A stretch of DNA of 41,106 nt, from positions 1-41,106 of the forward strand of contig CAJGDW010000003.1 in the NCBI GenBank assembly GCA_904502115.1, in the 5' to 3' direction. The DNA comes from Paludibacteraceae bacterium. GTDB lineage: Bacteria > Bacteroidota > Bacteroidia > Bacteroidales > Paludibacteraceae. A program made the translations under genes and the position numbers. Below are positions 33,701 through 41,106 of this stretch, one piece after another (position 1 is the stretch's first letter; every line of letters starts with the position of its first letter). The notes under the pieces were generated by a model. It was not told the origin of the DNA. It saw only the letters and a program-made list of their open reading frames with translations, and made no database searches.

Positions 33701-35085
33701 GGGTGTAGTTGAATTGCTTTACCTTCAATCATTTTAGGTTGGAATGCTTGAATACCCAAACGGTGAAGGGTAGGAGCACGGTTCAACAATACTGGGTGAC
33801 CTTTCATTACGTGTTCCAAGATATCCCATACAATAGGATCTTTTCTAAAGTCTACCATTTTTTTGGCAGCTTTTACTGTTTTAACAGTACCACGTTCAAT
33901 TAATTTGCGAATAACGAAAGGTTTATACAATTCGATGGCCATGTCTTTAGGCAGACCGCATTCGTGCATGCGCAATTCTGGACCTACAACAATAACCGAA
34001 CGAGCAGAGTAGTCAACACGTTTACCCAACAAGTTTTGACGGAAACGACCTTGTTTACCTTTCAAACTGTCCGACAACGATTTCAAAGGACGGTTAGCGT
34101 CAGCTTTTACTGCAGTCGATTTGCGGGTATTGTCAAACAATGAGTCAACCGCTTCTTGCAACATACGTTTTTCGTTACGTAAAATTACATCAGGAGCTTT
34201 GATCTCGATCAATTTTTTCAAACGGTTGTTACGGATAATAACGCGACGATACAAATCGTTCAAGTCAGATGTTGCAAAACGACCGCCATCCAATGGAACC
34301 AATGGACGCAATTCGGGTGGAATTACAGGAACCACGTTTACAATCATCCATTCGGGTTTGTTGCGGTTTTTCGATGCACGGAACGATTCGATAACTTGCA
34401 AGCGTTTCAACGCTTCAGTTTTACGTTGTTGTGCACCATCGCTGTTTGCTTTGTCGCGCAATTCGTACGATAGGCTATCCAAATCCAAACGATTTAGCAT
34501 GTCTTGAACGGCTTCAGCACCCATTTTGGCGATAAACTTGTTAGGATCGGTATCTTCTAACAAATAGTTTTCGCGTGGAAGCGAATCCATGATGTCCAAG
34601 TATTCTTCTTCGGTAAGCAAGTCACCTGCAGCCAAGTCGGTACGGATACCGGGTTGGATAATGATGTAACGTTCGTAGTAGATAATAGAATCTAGTTTTT
34701 TGGTAGGCAAGCCCAACAAATAACCAATTTTATTAGGTAACGAACGGAAATACCAGATATGAGCAACAGGAACTACCAATTTAATGTGTCCCATGCGTTC
34801 ACGACGAACTTTCTTTTCGGTTACTTCAACACCACAACGGTCGCAAGTAATGCCTTTGTAACGAATGCTACGGTATTTACCGCAATGACATTCGTAATCT
34901 TTGGTAGGACCAAAAATACGTTCGCAGAACAAACCATCGCGTTCGGGTTTATACGTACGGTAGTTGATGGTTTCTGGTTTTAGCACTTCACCGCTTGATT
35001 GCTCCAAAATTTCTTCTGGAGAAGCCAAGCTGATGGTGATTTTGCTAAAATTATTTTTTTGTTTATTATCAGTTCTAAATGCCAT
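30793..35085 (-). CDS. rpoC: DNA-directed RNA polymerase subunit beta'
   Basis: A complete 1430-residue beta' subunit, close to the E. coli length (1407). The N-terminal zinc ribbon has Cys66, Cys68, Cys81 and Cys84 (CHC...CDRC). The catalytic NADFDGD at 469-475 holds the magnesium-binding Asp471, Asp473 and Asp475. The RQNLLGKRVDYSARSVIVVGP region and the GARGSETQISQLCGMRGLM segment before the bridge helix are intact. The second zinc site CGTLRG...CESKKGVCAKCYGR is also present. It starts 12 bases after the rpoB stop. Confidence 0.99.
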   Translation of the reverse strand: MAFRTDNKQKNNFSKITISLASPEEILEQSSGEVLKPETINYRTYKPERDGLFCERIFGPTKDYECHCGKYRSIRYKGITCDRCGVEVTEKKVRRERMGHIKLVVPVAHIWYFRSLPNKIGYLLGLPTKKLDSIIYYERYIIIQPGIRTDLAAGDLLTEEEYLDIMDSLPRENYLLEDTDPNKFIAKMGAEAVQDMLNRLDLDSLSYELRDKANSDGAQQRKTEALKRLQVIESFRASKNRNKPEWMIVNVVPVIPPELRPLVPLDGGRFATSDLNDLYRRVIIRNNRLKKLIEIKAPDVILRNEKRMLQEAVDSLFDNTRKSTAVKADANRPLKSLSDSLKGKQGRFRQNLLGKRVDYSARSVIVVGPELRMHECGLPKDMAIELYKPFVIRKLIERGTVKTVKAAKKMVDFRKDPIVWDILEHVMKGHPVLLNRAPTLHRLGIQAFQPKMIEGKAIQLHPLACTAFNADFDGDQMAVHLPLGNEAILEAQILMLASHNILNPANGAPITVPSQDMILGLYYMTKERPGALGEGLKFYSPEEVNIAYNERKVSLNAKITVRTKDVENSLVVTKLIETTVGRVLVNECVPNEVGFINELITKKSLRNIISRVISTCGVARTADFLDDIKNLGYYMAFKGCLSFNLENVIIPAEKEKLVAEGYEKVEGIMMNYNMGLITYNERYNQIIDTWTHVNNNLSRILIKQLQEDEQGFNSVYMMLHSGARGSETQISQLCGMRGLMAKPQKAGSEGGQIIENPILSNFKEGLSVLEYFISTHGARKGLADTALKTADAGYLTRRLVDVSHDVIIQEEDCGTLRGLIATELKNNEDVISTLEERILGRVSVHDVVHPITNKIIVGAGEEITEEAAKIIQESPIEQVEIRSVLTCESKKGVCAKCYGRNLATGRMVQKGEAVGVIAAQSIGEPGTQLTLRTFHVGGVASNVATENKLISRYEGILEIDELRTVTTNEGKEIVVSRLTEMRIVEPTTKVILTQQNIPYASTLFIKAGTTLKKGDVICEWDPFNAVVISEVTGKIQFEHMIENITYKTESDEQTGLKEKIIIESKDKNKIPSAQVLDAEGNVVRNYALPVGAHVSLDEGAAIEVGQTLFKIPRAVSKAGDITGGLPRVTELFEARNPSNPAIVSEIDGEVSFGKIKRGQREIIITSKSGEERRYLVPLSKQILVQENDFVRAGGALSDGAITPSDILAIKGPTAVQEYIVNEVQDVYRSQGVKINDKHFEVIVRQMMRKVEIDDPGDTRFLEKQIVDKQSFMAENDQIWGKKVVTDAGDSQIFQRGMIITARKLRDENSALKRKDLRPVETRDAVPATSSQILQGITRAALQTTSFMSAASFQETTKVLNDAAINGKVDKLEGMKENVICGHLIPAGTGQAEFEKIVVASREEYDKLMEAKRSVIDVNIAKKEEGIAINE

Positions 35086-35097
35086 AATTCCTGTCTT

Positions 35098-38000
35098 TTA
35101 CTCTAATTTGATGCTAAGAACTAAACCACGTAATTCGTGTAGTAATACATTCAGTGATTCTGGGATGCCTGGTTGTGGCATAGGATCGCCTTTAACAATT
35201 GCTTCGTATGCTTTAGCACGTCCCATTACGTCGTCAGACTTAATGGTAAGAATTTCTTGTAGGATGTGCGATGCACCGAATGCTTCCAATGCCCAAACCT
35301 CCATCTCACCAAAACGTTGACCACCAAAGTTGGCTTTACCACCCAAAGGTTGTTGTGTAATAAGTGAGTAAGGACCGATTGAACGAGCGTGCATTTTGTC
35401 TTCAACCATGTGACCCAATTTCAACATATAGATAACACCTACAGTTGCAGGTTGGTCAAAGCGTTCGCCAGTACCACCGTCGTATAGGTAAGTTTTACCG
35501 TAACGTGGAATACCTGCTTTGTCTGTCCATTGGTTCAAATCGTCTAGGGTAGCACCGTCAAAGATAGGCGTTGCAAATTTAACACCTAGTTCTTTGCCTG
35601 CCCATCCCAATACGGTTTCAAAGATTTGACCCAAGTTCATACGAGAAGGCACACCTAGTGGGTTCAATACGATATCTACTGGAGTACCGTCTGCCAAGAA
35701 AGGCATATCTTCTTGACGTACAATACGCGATACAATACCTTTGTTACCGTGGCGACCTGCCATCTTATCACCTACGCGGATTTTACGTTTTTTAGCTACG
35801 TATACTTTAGCCAATTGGATGGTGCCAGGAGGCAATTCGTCACCAATAGACAAGTTGTAGCGTTTACGTTGCAATTGAGCTTGCATTTCTTTGTATTTGC
35901 GCAAGTAGTTAAGGATTACGTCGCGAATCATATCGTTTTTATGATTGTCGGTAGTCCATTTGCTAGCTTGAACAGTGGTATAATCAATTTCGGCCAATTG
36001 TTTTTGGCTAAATTTGTTACCTTTTGCAATTAAATCAGCGCCCAAGAAATCTTTTACACCTTGCGATGTTTTGCCATTGGTAAGATCCATCAATTTCTCT
36101 ACCAAAACAGCTTTTAGTTTTGCTGCTTCGTCTTCAAATTGAGCATCCAAGGCTTGCATTTGTGCTTTTTCTTCGGTTTTCTCTTTTTTGGTTTTTTGAG
36201 CTTTCGAGAATAAGCGTTTGCCAATTACTACACCACGAAGCGATGGATTTGCTTTCAACGAAGCATCTTTTACATCGCCAGCTTTGTCACCAAAGATAGC
36301 ACGCAAAAGTTTTTCTTCTGGAGTAGGATCCGATTCGCCTTTAGGAGTAATTTTACCAATAAGGATATCGCCTGGTTCAATTAGCGCACCTACGCGGATA
36401 ATACCGTTTTCGTCCAAATCTTTGGTAGCTTCTTCGTTAACGTTAGGAATATCTGCGGTTAACTCTTCCATACCACGTTTGGTTTCGCGAACTTCTAGTG
36501 TATATTCGTCTACGTGTACAGAAGTAAGCAAGTCTTCGCGTACTACTCGTTCGTTAATAACAATAGCGTCCTCGTAGTTGTAACCTTTCCAAGGCATGAA
36601 GGCCACTTTCAAGTTTTTACCAATAGCCAACTCACCATTTTGAGTAGAGTAACCTTCGGTTAAGATTTGACCTTTGGTTACGCGATCTCCCTTGCGTACA
36701 ATAGGACGAAGGTCGATGGTGGTACTTTGGTTGGTTTTTTGGAATTTAGGCAAGTGGTATTCTTTAACGGCATCATCGAAGCGAACAAATAGTTCTTCTT
36801 CGGTGTAGTCGTAGCGAATTTTAATAACGGTAGCATCTACGTATTCAATTACACCATCACGTTCAGCGGTAATTTGAGTACGAGAGTCGTGTACCAATTG
36901 ACGTTCAATACCGGTACCTACAATTGGCGATTCGGTACGCAATAAAGGCACTGCTTGACGCATCATGTTCGAACCCATCAATGCACGGTTGGCGTCGTCG
37001 TGTTCCAAGAAAGGAATCAAGGCAGCTGCGATAGAAGCGATTTGTTGTGGAGCTACGTCCATCAATTCTACTTCTTCTGGAGCAACAACAGGGAAATCGC
37101 TATCTTGACGCGATTTAACACGTGTTCTGATAAAGGTACCATCGTCGTTCAAAGGAGCATTACCTTGTGCAATGATTTTGCCTTCTTCTTCTTCGGCAGT
37201 TAAGTAAACTACCTCGTCAGCTTTAAGGTTTACGGTTTTGTCTGCTACCTTACGATAAGGAGTCTCAATAAAGCCTAGATCGTTGATTTTTGCGAATACG
37301 CAAAGCGACGAAATAAGACCAATGTTTGGACCTTCAGGAGTTTCGATAGGACACAAACGACCATAGTGAGTATAGTGAACGTCACGTACCTCGAAACCAG
37401 CTCTATCGCGCGACAAACCACCAGGACCTAGAGCAGACAAACGACGTTTGTGAGTGATTTCTGCCAATGGGTTGGTTTGGTCCATGAATTGCGACAAGGC
37501 ATTGGTACCAAAGAACGAGTTGATAACAGACGAAATGGTTTTAGCATTGATCAAGTCAATAGGAGTGAACACTTCGTTGTCACGTACGTTCATTCTTTCG
37601 CGAATGGTACGAGCCATACGAGCCAAACCTACGCCAAATTGACCATACAATTGTTCGCCTACGGTACGTACGCGACGGTTGCTCAAGTGGTCAATATCGT
37701 CAACGTCTGCTTTTGAGTTAATTAACTCAATTAAGTATTTAATAATCTCAATAATATCTTCGCGAGTCAATACTTTAATCTCGGAATCGATATTAAGATT
37801 CAATTTACGGTTAATTCTGTAACGACCAACGTCACCCAAATCGTAACGTTTTTCAGAGAAGAACAAGCTATTGATTACTTCGCGTGCATTTGCGTCGTCA
37901 GAAGGTTCTGCGTTACGCAATTGACGATAGATGTAATAGATAGCTTCTTTTTCTGAGTTACAGGTATCTTTTTGTAAAGTGTTGTATATGATAGAGTAGT

Positions 38001-38898
38001 CAGACATATTGGCATCGTCACGATGCAACAAGATAGTTGGAGTGTTGGTTTCCAAAATCTTTTCAATATGTTCTGGTTCCAAGATGGTTTCACGATCCAC
38101 CACAACTTCGTGACGTTCGATAGAAACAACCTCGCCAGTATCCTCGTCAGCAAAATCTTCTACCCATGTTTTTAGAACACGAGCAGCAATTTTACGACCT
38201 ACTGCTTTTTTCAAGTTTGCTTTGTTAACCTTAATTTCTTCTGCAAGGTTGAAGATTTCAAGGATGTCTTTGTCGCTTTCAAAACCGATTGCACGCAACA
38301 AGGTTGTTACGGGTAATTTTTTCTTACGGTCGATGTAAGCGTACATGATGTTACTGATATCCGTCGTAAACTCAATCCACGATCCGCGGAAAGGAATAAT
38401 ACGTGCAGAATACAATTTAGTACCATTGGTGTGCATGCTTTGGCCGAAGAATACACCAGGAGAACGGTGTAATTGCGATACTACAACACGTTCTGCACCG
38501 TTAATTACAAAAGTACCTTTGTCGGTCATATATGGGATAGGACCTAGGTATACATCTTGAATAACGGTAGCAAAATCTTCGTGCTCATCGTCGGTGCACG
38601 ACAATTTTAATTTTGCTTTTAAAGGTACACTATAGGTTAAACCTCTGTCAATACATTCTTCGATGGTATAACGAGGAGGATCTATAAAGTAGTCTAAAAA
38701 CTCAAGGTTAAAATTGTTTCGGGTATCTGTAATGGGGAAGTTCTCAGCAAATACCTTGTACAATCCCTCATTTTTACGTTTTTCCGGAGGGGTATCAAGT
38801 TGGAAAAAATCCCTGAAAGATTTTAGTTGAACCTCAAGGAAATCCGGATATTCCAACGGATTTTTTATGGAGGAGAAATTAATTCTTTGGTTACTCAT
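35098..38898 (-). CDS. rpoB: DNA-directed RNA polymerase subunit beta
   Basis: A complete 1266-residue beta subunit, a little shorter than that of E. coli (1342). The rifampicin-binding cluster around residues 460-510 reads SQFMDQTNPLAEITHKRR followed by LSALGPGGLSRDR, with the residues matching E. coli Asp516, His526 and Ser531 all wild type. KMAGRHGNKGIVSRI and the C-terminal GGKANFGGQRFGEMEVWALEA clamp motif are present. It lies downstream of the L10 operon genes, separated from rplL by 148 bases that contain an attenuator-like hairpin and possibly a weak promoter. Confidence 0.99.
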   Translation of the reverse strand: MSNQRINFSSIKNPLEYPDFLEVQLKSFRDFFQLDTPPEKRKNEGLYKVFAENFPITDTRNNFNLEFLDYFIDPPRYTIEECIDRGLTYSVPLKAKLKLSCTDDEHEDFATVIQDVYLGPIPYMTDKGTFVINGAERVVVSQLHRSPGVFFGQSMHTNGTKLYSARIIPFRGSWIEFTTDISNIMYAYIDRKKKLPVTTLLRAIGFESDKDILEIFNLAEEIKVNKANLKKAVGRKIAARVLKTWVEDFADEDTGEVVSIERHEVVVDRETILEPEHIEKILETNTPTILLHRDDANMSDYSIIYNTLQKDTCNSEKEAIYYIYRQLRNAEPSDDANAREVINSLFFSEKRYDLGDVGRYRINRKLNLNIDSEIKVLTREDIIEIIKYLIELINSKADVDDIDHLSNRRVRTVGEQLYGQFGVGLARMARTIRERMNVRDNEVFTPIDLINAKTISSVINSFFGTNALSQFMDQTNPLAEITHKRRLSALGPGGLSRDRAGFEVRDVHYTHYGRLCPIETPEGPNIGLISSLCVFAKINDLGFIETPYRKVADKTVNLKADEVVYLTAEEEEGKIIAQGNAPLNDDGTFIRTRVKSRQDSDFPVVAPEEVELMDVAPQQIASIAAALIPFLEHDDANRALMGSNMMRQAVPLLRTESPIVGTGIERQLVHDSRTQITAERDGVIEYVDATVIKIRYDYTEEELFVRFDDAVKEYHLPKFQKTNQSTTIDLRPIVRKGDRVTKGQILTEGYSTQNGELAIGKNLKVAFMPWKGYNYEDAIVINERVVREDLLTSVHVDEYTLEVRETKRGMEELTADIPNVNEEATKDLDENGIIRVGALIEPGDILIGKITPKGESDPTPEEKLLRAIFGDKAGDVKDASLKANPSLRGVVIGKRLFSKAQKTKKEKTEEKAQMQALDAQFEDEAAKLKAVLVEKLMDLTNGKTSQGVKDFLGADLIAKGNKFSQKQLAEIDYTTVQASKWTTDNHKNDMIRDVILNYLRKYKEMQAQLQRKRYNLSIGDELPPGTIQLAKVYVAKKRKIRVGDKMAGRHGNKGIVSRIVRQEDMPFLADGTPVDIVLNPLGVPSRMNLGQIFETVLGWAGKELGVKFATPIFDGATLDDLNQWTDKAGIPRYGKTYLYDGGTGERFDQPATVGVIYMLKLGHMVEDKMHARSIGPYSLITQQPLGGKANFGGQRFGEMEVWALEAFGASHILQEILTIKSDDVMGRAKAYEAIVKGDPMPQPGIPESLNVLLHELRGLVLSIKLE

Positions 38899-38914
38899 AC
38901 GAGACGTCTATCAG

Positions 38915-38922
38915 CAAGGTTA
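38915..38922 (-). promoter_or_regulatory. Possible separate promoter box for rpoBC
   Basis: The minus strand reads TAACCTTG, one mismatch from TAnnTTTG, about 17 bases before the rpoB ATG. The distance to ATG resembles that at holB. It lies downstream of the rplL-rpoB hairpin, so it could restore rpoBC transcription after termination. No -33 box is clear. Confidence 0.3.
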
Positions 38923-38985
38923 AATAAACTCGTGATTGCCTTATTCGTTGTCGAATAGTACACCACTCTTTTTTAAGCATAAAAA

Positions 38986-39019
38986 GGTTTAGAACCTTAA
39001 TTTGCTAAGGTTCTAAACC
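38986..39019 (-). terminator. Attenuator-like intrinsic terminator between rplL and rpoB
   Basis: GGTTTAGAACCTTA and TAAGGTTCTAAACC form a perfect 14-bp stem with a six-base loop, followed on the minus strand by TTTTT. It lies 28 bases after the rplL stop and 88 bases before rpoB. In E. coli a partial terminator at the same place sets the ratio of ribosomal protein to RNA polymerase transcripts; a similar role is inferred here. Confidence 0.8.
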
Positions 39020-39046
39020 GAAGTCCCTGATTAACAGGTGGTTTTC

Positions 39047-39424
39047 TTATTTCAATTCAACTTCAGCGCCAGCTTCGGTCAATTGTTTTTTCAAAGCTTC
39101 TGCTTCGTCTTTGCTTACGCCTTCTTTGATTACAGAAGGAGCTGCATCTACCATATCTTTAGCTTCTTTCAAGCCAAGACCTGTCAATTCTTTAACCAAT
39201 TTTACGATAGCTAGTTTGTTAGCACCAGCGCTTTTCAATTCTACGTCGAAAGAAGTTTTTTCTTCAGCAGCAGGAGCAGCAGCACCAGCAGCAGGAGCAG
39301 CAACAGCTACAGCTGCAGCAGCGGGTTCAATACCATATTCTTCTTTCAAAATTTGAGCTAGTTCGTTAACGTCTTTAACGGTTAGGTTAACTAGTTCTTC
39401 TGCAAGTTTTTTCAAATCTGCCAT
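39047..39424 (-). CDS. rplL: 50S ribosomal protein L7/L12 (bL12)
   Basis: A 125-residue acidic stalk protein. The N-terminal dimerisation helices (1-35) are followed by an alanine/proline-rich hinge (about 36-55) and the factor-binding C-terminal domain with KLAIVKLVKELTGLGLKEAKDMVDAAP. Copies of L12 bind L10 to form the stalk that recruits translation GTPases. The gene is 44 bases after rplJ, and a strong hairpin with a T-run follows 28 bases after the stop. Confidence 0.98.
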   Translation of the reverse strand: MADLKKLAEELVNLTVKDVNELAQILKEEYGIEPAAAAVAVAAPAAGAAAPAAEEKTSFDVELKSAGANKLAIVKLVKELTGLGLKEAKDMVDAAPSVIKEGVSKDEAEALKKQLTEAGAEVELK

Positions 39425-39468
39425 TTTAGTGAGTTTTAAAAATTGTTACTAATTTATTTTTTGTTTTA

Positions 39469-39990
39469 TTATCTCTCGCCTAGTGTTTTCAACACGCCAT
39501 GGATAGTGTTGCCACCCGATTGCAATGCAGAAAGTACATTTTGCATAGGTGATTGCAACAAGCCAATAATTTCGGCAAGAAGTTCTTCTTTCGATTTCAA
39601 AGCGGTCAATGCTTCTAGTTGGCTAGCATCGTAGTAGCTTTCGTATACGTAAGCTGCTTTCAATTCTGGTTTGCCATTGTTAGCCTTATCTTTTTGCAAT
39701 TCTTTGATAAGACGTGCAGGTGCATTACCGTTGTCCGAGAACATAATAGAGGTAGAACCTTTCAAAGAGGTAAATAGTTGGCTATAATCGCCTTCTAAAC
39801 CTTCAAGGGCCTTTTGGAACAAGGTGTTTTTAACAACCATCAATTTAACACCTTTTTCAAAACATGCTTTACGCAAAGCGTGTGTTCTTTCTGCGTTCAA
39901 GCCAGATGTATCGGCTACGTAGAAGTGAGCATATTTTTTTACGGTGTCTTGTAATTGTTCAATCAATATAGCTTTATCTTCCTTTTTCAT
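39469..39990 (-). CDS. rplJ: 50S ribosomal protein L10 (uL10)
   Basis: A 173-residue protein starting at the ATG at 39990 (MKKEDKAILIEQLQD). A GTG two codons upstream (39996) is in frame but less likely. L10 anchors the L12 stalk to 23S rRNA. HFYVADTSGLNAERTHALRKAC and KLMVVKNTLFQKALE are the RNA-binding core, and the C-terminal helix LLAEIIGLLQSPMQNVLSALQ carries the L12-binding region. In E. coli the L10-L12 complex represses its own mRNA leader; the gap to rplA here is only about 19 bases, so that particular leader structure is not conserved. Confidence 0.97.
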   Translation of the reverse strand: MKKEDKAILIEQLQDTVKKYAHFYVADTSGLNAERTHALRKACFEKGVKLMVVKNTLFQKALEGLEGDYSQLFTSLKGSTSIMFSDNGNAPARLIKELQKDKANNGKPELKAAYVYESYYDASQLEALTALKSKEELLAEIIGLLQSPMQNVLSALQSGGNTIHGVLKTLGER

Positions 39991-40009
39991 AATCACGTTT
40001 TTTTAATGG

Positions 40010-40702
40010 TTATTCAGCCGATTTAGGGTCAACTTTGACACCTTGGCTCATGGTACTAGAAAGATAAATACTCTTAATATATACACCTTTTGCTGCAGTA
40101 GGTTTCAATTTGTTCAAAGTGCTGATGAATTCTTTGGCATTTTCTGCAATTTTTACAGCATCGAAAGATACTTTACCAATAGCAGCGTGAACAATACCAT
40201 TTTTGTCTACTTTGAAGTCAATTTTACCTTGTTTTACTTCTTTTACAGCTTTGCCAATTTCATTGGTAACGGTACCACTTTTTGGGTTAGGCATTAAACC
40301 ACGAGGACCTAATACACGACCCAAAGCACCCATCTTACCCATGATAGAAGGCATGGTGATGATGACATCGATGTCAGTCCAGCCACCTTTGATCTTTTCG
40401 ATGTATTCGTCAAGACCTACATAGTCAGCACCAGCAGCTTTTGCTTCTGCTTCTTTGTCAGGAGTACATAGAGCCAACACGCGTACGGTTTTACCAGTTC
40501 CGTTAGGTAGAGATACTACACCACGAACCATTTGGTTGCTCTTACGAGGGTCTACACCTAAACGTACGTCAATGTCAACAGATGCGTCAAATTTAGTAAA
40601 GGTAATGTCTTTTACTAATTGAGCGGCTTCTGCAAGTGAATAGTTTTTACCTACTTCAACTTTACCAGCAGCCAACTTTTGATTTTTTGTTAGTTTACTC
40701 AT
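40010..40702 (-). CDS. rplA: 50S ribosomal protein L1 (uL1)
   Basis: A complete 230-residue L1 protein, close to the usual 230-235. FTKFDASVDIDVRLGVDPRKSNQMVRG opens domain I and the conserved MPNPKSGTVT stretch with KIDFKVDKNGIVHAAIGKVSF closes it. L1 binds the mobile L1 stalk of 23S rRNA and in many bacteria represses the rplK-rplA message. It lies 20 bases after rplK and about 19 before rplJ. Confidence 0.98.
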   Translation of the reverse strand: MSKLTKNQKLAAGKVEVGKNYSLAEAAQLVKDITFTKFDASVDIDVRLGVDPRKSNQMVRGVVSLPNGTGKTVRVLALCTPDKEAEAKAAGADYVGLDEYIEKIKGGWTDIDVIITMPSIMGKMGALGRVLGPRGLMPNPKSGTVTNEIGKAVKEVKQGKIDFKVDKNGIVHAAIGKVSFDAVKIAENAKEFISTLNKLKPTAAKGVYIKSIYLSSTMSQGVKVDPKSAE

Positions 40703-40722
40703 GTCTTAAAATTGAAGGGTTA

Positions 40723-41106
40723 TTAATTTTCACTAGGGAATTCGCCTTTTACGGTGATACCCAAGCTTCTTGCAGTACCAGCTACCATACGCATCGCAGC
40801 TTCTACGGTAAAGCAGTTCAAATCGGGCATTTTGTCAGTTGCAATAGCTTTAACTTGTTCCCAAGTAATCTCTGCAATTTTTTTACGATTTGGTTGTGCC
40901 GAACCACTTTTTTGCTTGCTAACTTCAAGCAATTGGATGGCTACCGGAGGAGTTTTAATGATGAAATCGAACGATTTGTCCGAATAATAGGTAATGACCA
41001 CTGGCAAGATTTTTCCTGCTTTGTCTTGGGTCCTGGCATTAAATTGTTTGCAAAACTCCATGATATTGATACCCTTGGAACCCAAGGCAGGACCAATTGG
41101 AGGAGA
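40723..41106 (-). CDS. rplK: 50S ribosomal protein L11 (uL11), 5' end outside window
   Basis: The frame is open to the window edge and 127 residues are visible, starting SPPIGPALGSKGINIMEFC. That is the proline-rich part of the N-terminal domain, so about 20 N-terminal residues are missing. An in-frame TTG at 41085 is a leucine codon inside the protein, not a start. The C-terminal RNA-binding domain with KIAEITWEQVKAIATDKMPDLN and AMRMVAGTARSLGI is complete. L11 binds the GTPase centre of 23S rRNA and is the thiostrepton target region. Confidence 0.97.
   Translation of the reverse strand, partial: SPPIGPALGSKGINIMEFCKQFNARTQDKAGKILPVVITYYSDKSFDFIIKTPPVAIQLLEVSKQKSGSAQPNRKKIAEITWEQVKAIATDKMPDLNCFTVEAAMRMVAGTARSLGITVKGEFPSEN

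Noticed and set aside
37375..37520. Possible rifampicin resistance substitutions in rpoB
   Set aside because: The residues matching E. coli Asp516, His526 and Ser531 are wild type.
38899..39046. Small RNA gene or riboswitch in the rplL-rpoB spacer
   Set aside because: The spacer is explained by a terminator-like hairpin, a small inverted repeat and a possible promoter; no known riboswitch pattern is visible.
1..41106. Mobile elements, prophage, CRISPR, restriction or toxin-antitoxin genes, tRNA or rRNA
   Set aside because: Every gene of size has a core or envelope assignment or is listed as unknown. No transposase, integrase, repeat array or cloverleaf-like sequence was seen in the gaps.

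Overview
The window is a chromosomal segment of a member of the Bacteroidota, most likely order Bacteroidales. This rests on gene content (GldH, WbqC-like protein, PSP1/RicT, a Mrp without its cysteine pair, an outer-membrane receptor-type beta-barrel protein, a type IX secretion sorting domain), on repeated promoter-like TAnnTTTG boxes, and on a near absence of Shine-Dalgarno sequences. Family or genus cannot be fixed from the sequence. I see no mobile element, CRISPR array, rRNA or tRNA. The content is mostly conserved core chromosome, densely packed.

Layout. 1-2107 (+): the 3' end of argH, then a radical SAM protein and a glycosyltransferase-like protein, joined by 1- and 4-bp overlaps. 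2084-7629 (-): a five-gene block dapB-lepB-wbqC-secreted serine protease-recO with junctions of +2, -1, -4 and -1 bp. 7719-8060 (+): an orphan small zinc-ribbon protein. 8053-14974 (-): ilvE-aroQ, an outer-membrane beta-barrel protein, an exported coiled-coil protein, then an aminosugar kinase fused to a RapZ C-terminal domain, and a MurU-like nucleotidyltransferase. 15168-17010 (+): lpxK-punA. 17017-26991 (-): a probable ten-gene operon holB-ricT-gldH-trmB-mrp-rsfS-ftsH-cdsA-psd-comM. 27162-28640 (+): nagB with two small membrane proteins. 28709-29143 (-): ssb. 29332-30720 (+): an MltF-like lytic transglycosylase lipoprotein. 30793-41106 (-): rplK(partial)-rplA-rplJ-rplL-rpoB-rpoC, with a strong hairpin plus T-run between rplL and rpoB and a bidirectional terminator after rpoC.

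How the genes fit together. Envelope construction recurs: DapB (meso-diaminopimelate), LpxK (lipid A), CdsA and Psd (phospholipids), signal peptidase I, FtsH, and a peptidoglycan turnover and salvage theme made of the MltF-like enzyme, the AmgK-RapZ/MurU pair and NagB. The rest is information processing (RNA polymerase, ribosomal proteins, RsfS, TrmB, HolB, SSB, RecO) and amino acid or nucleotide metabolism (ArgH, IlvE, AroQ, PunA). I find no clearly undescribed multi-gene defence or mobile system. The most interesting candidates are the kinase-RapZ fusion beside MurU, the T9SS-type protease inside a housekeeping operon, the zinc-ribbon orphan and the rplL-rpoB attenuator-like hairpin. All intergenic gaps are below 200 bases and are described where they hold something.
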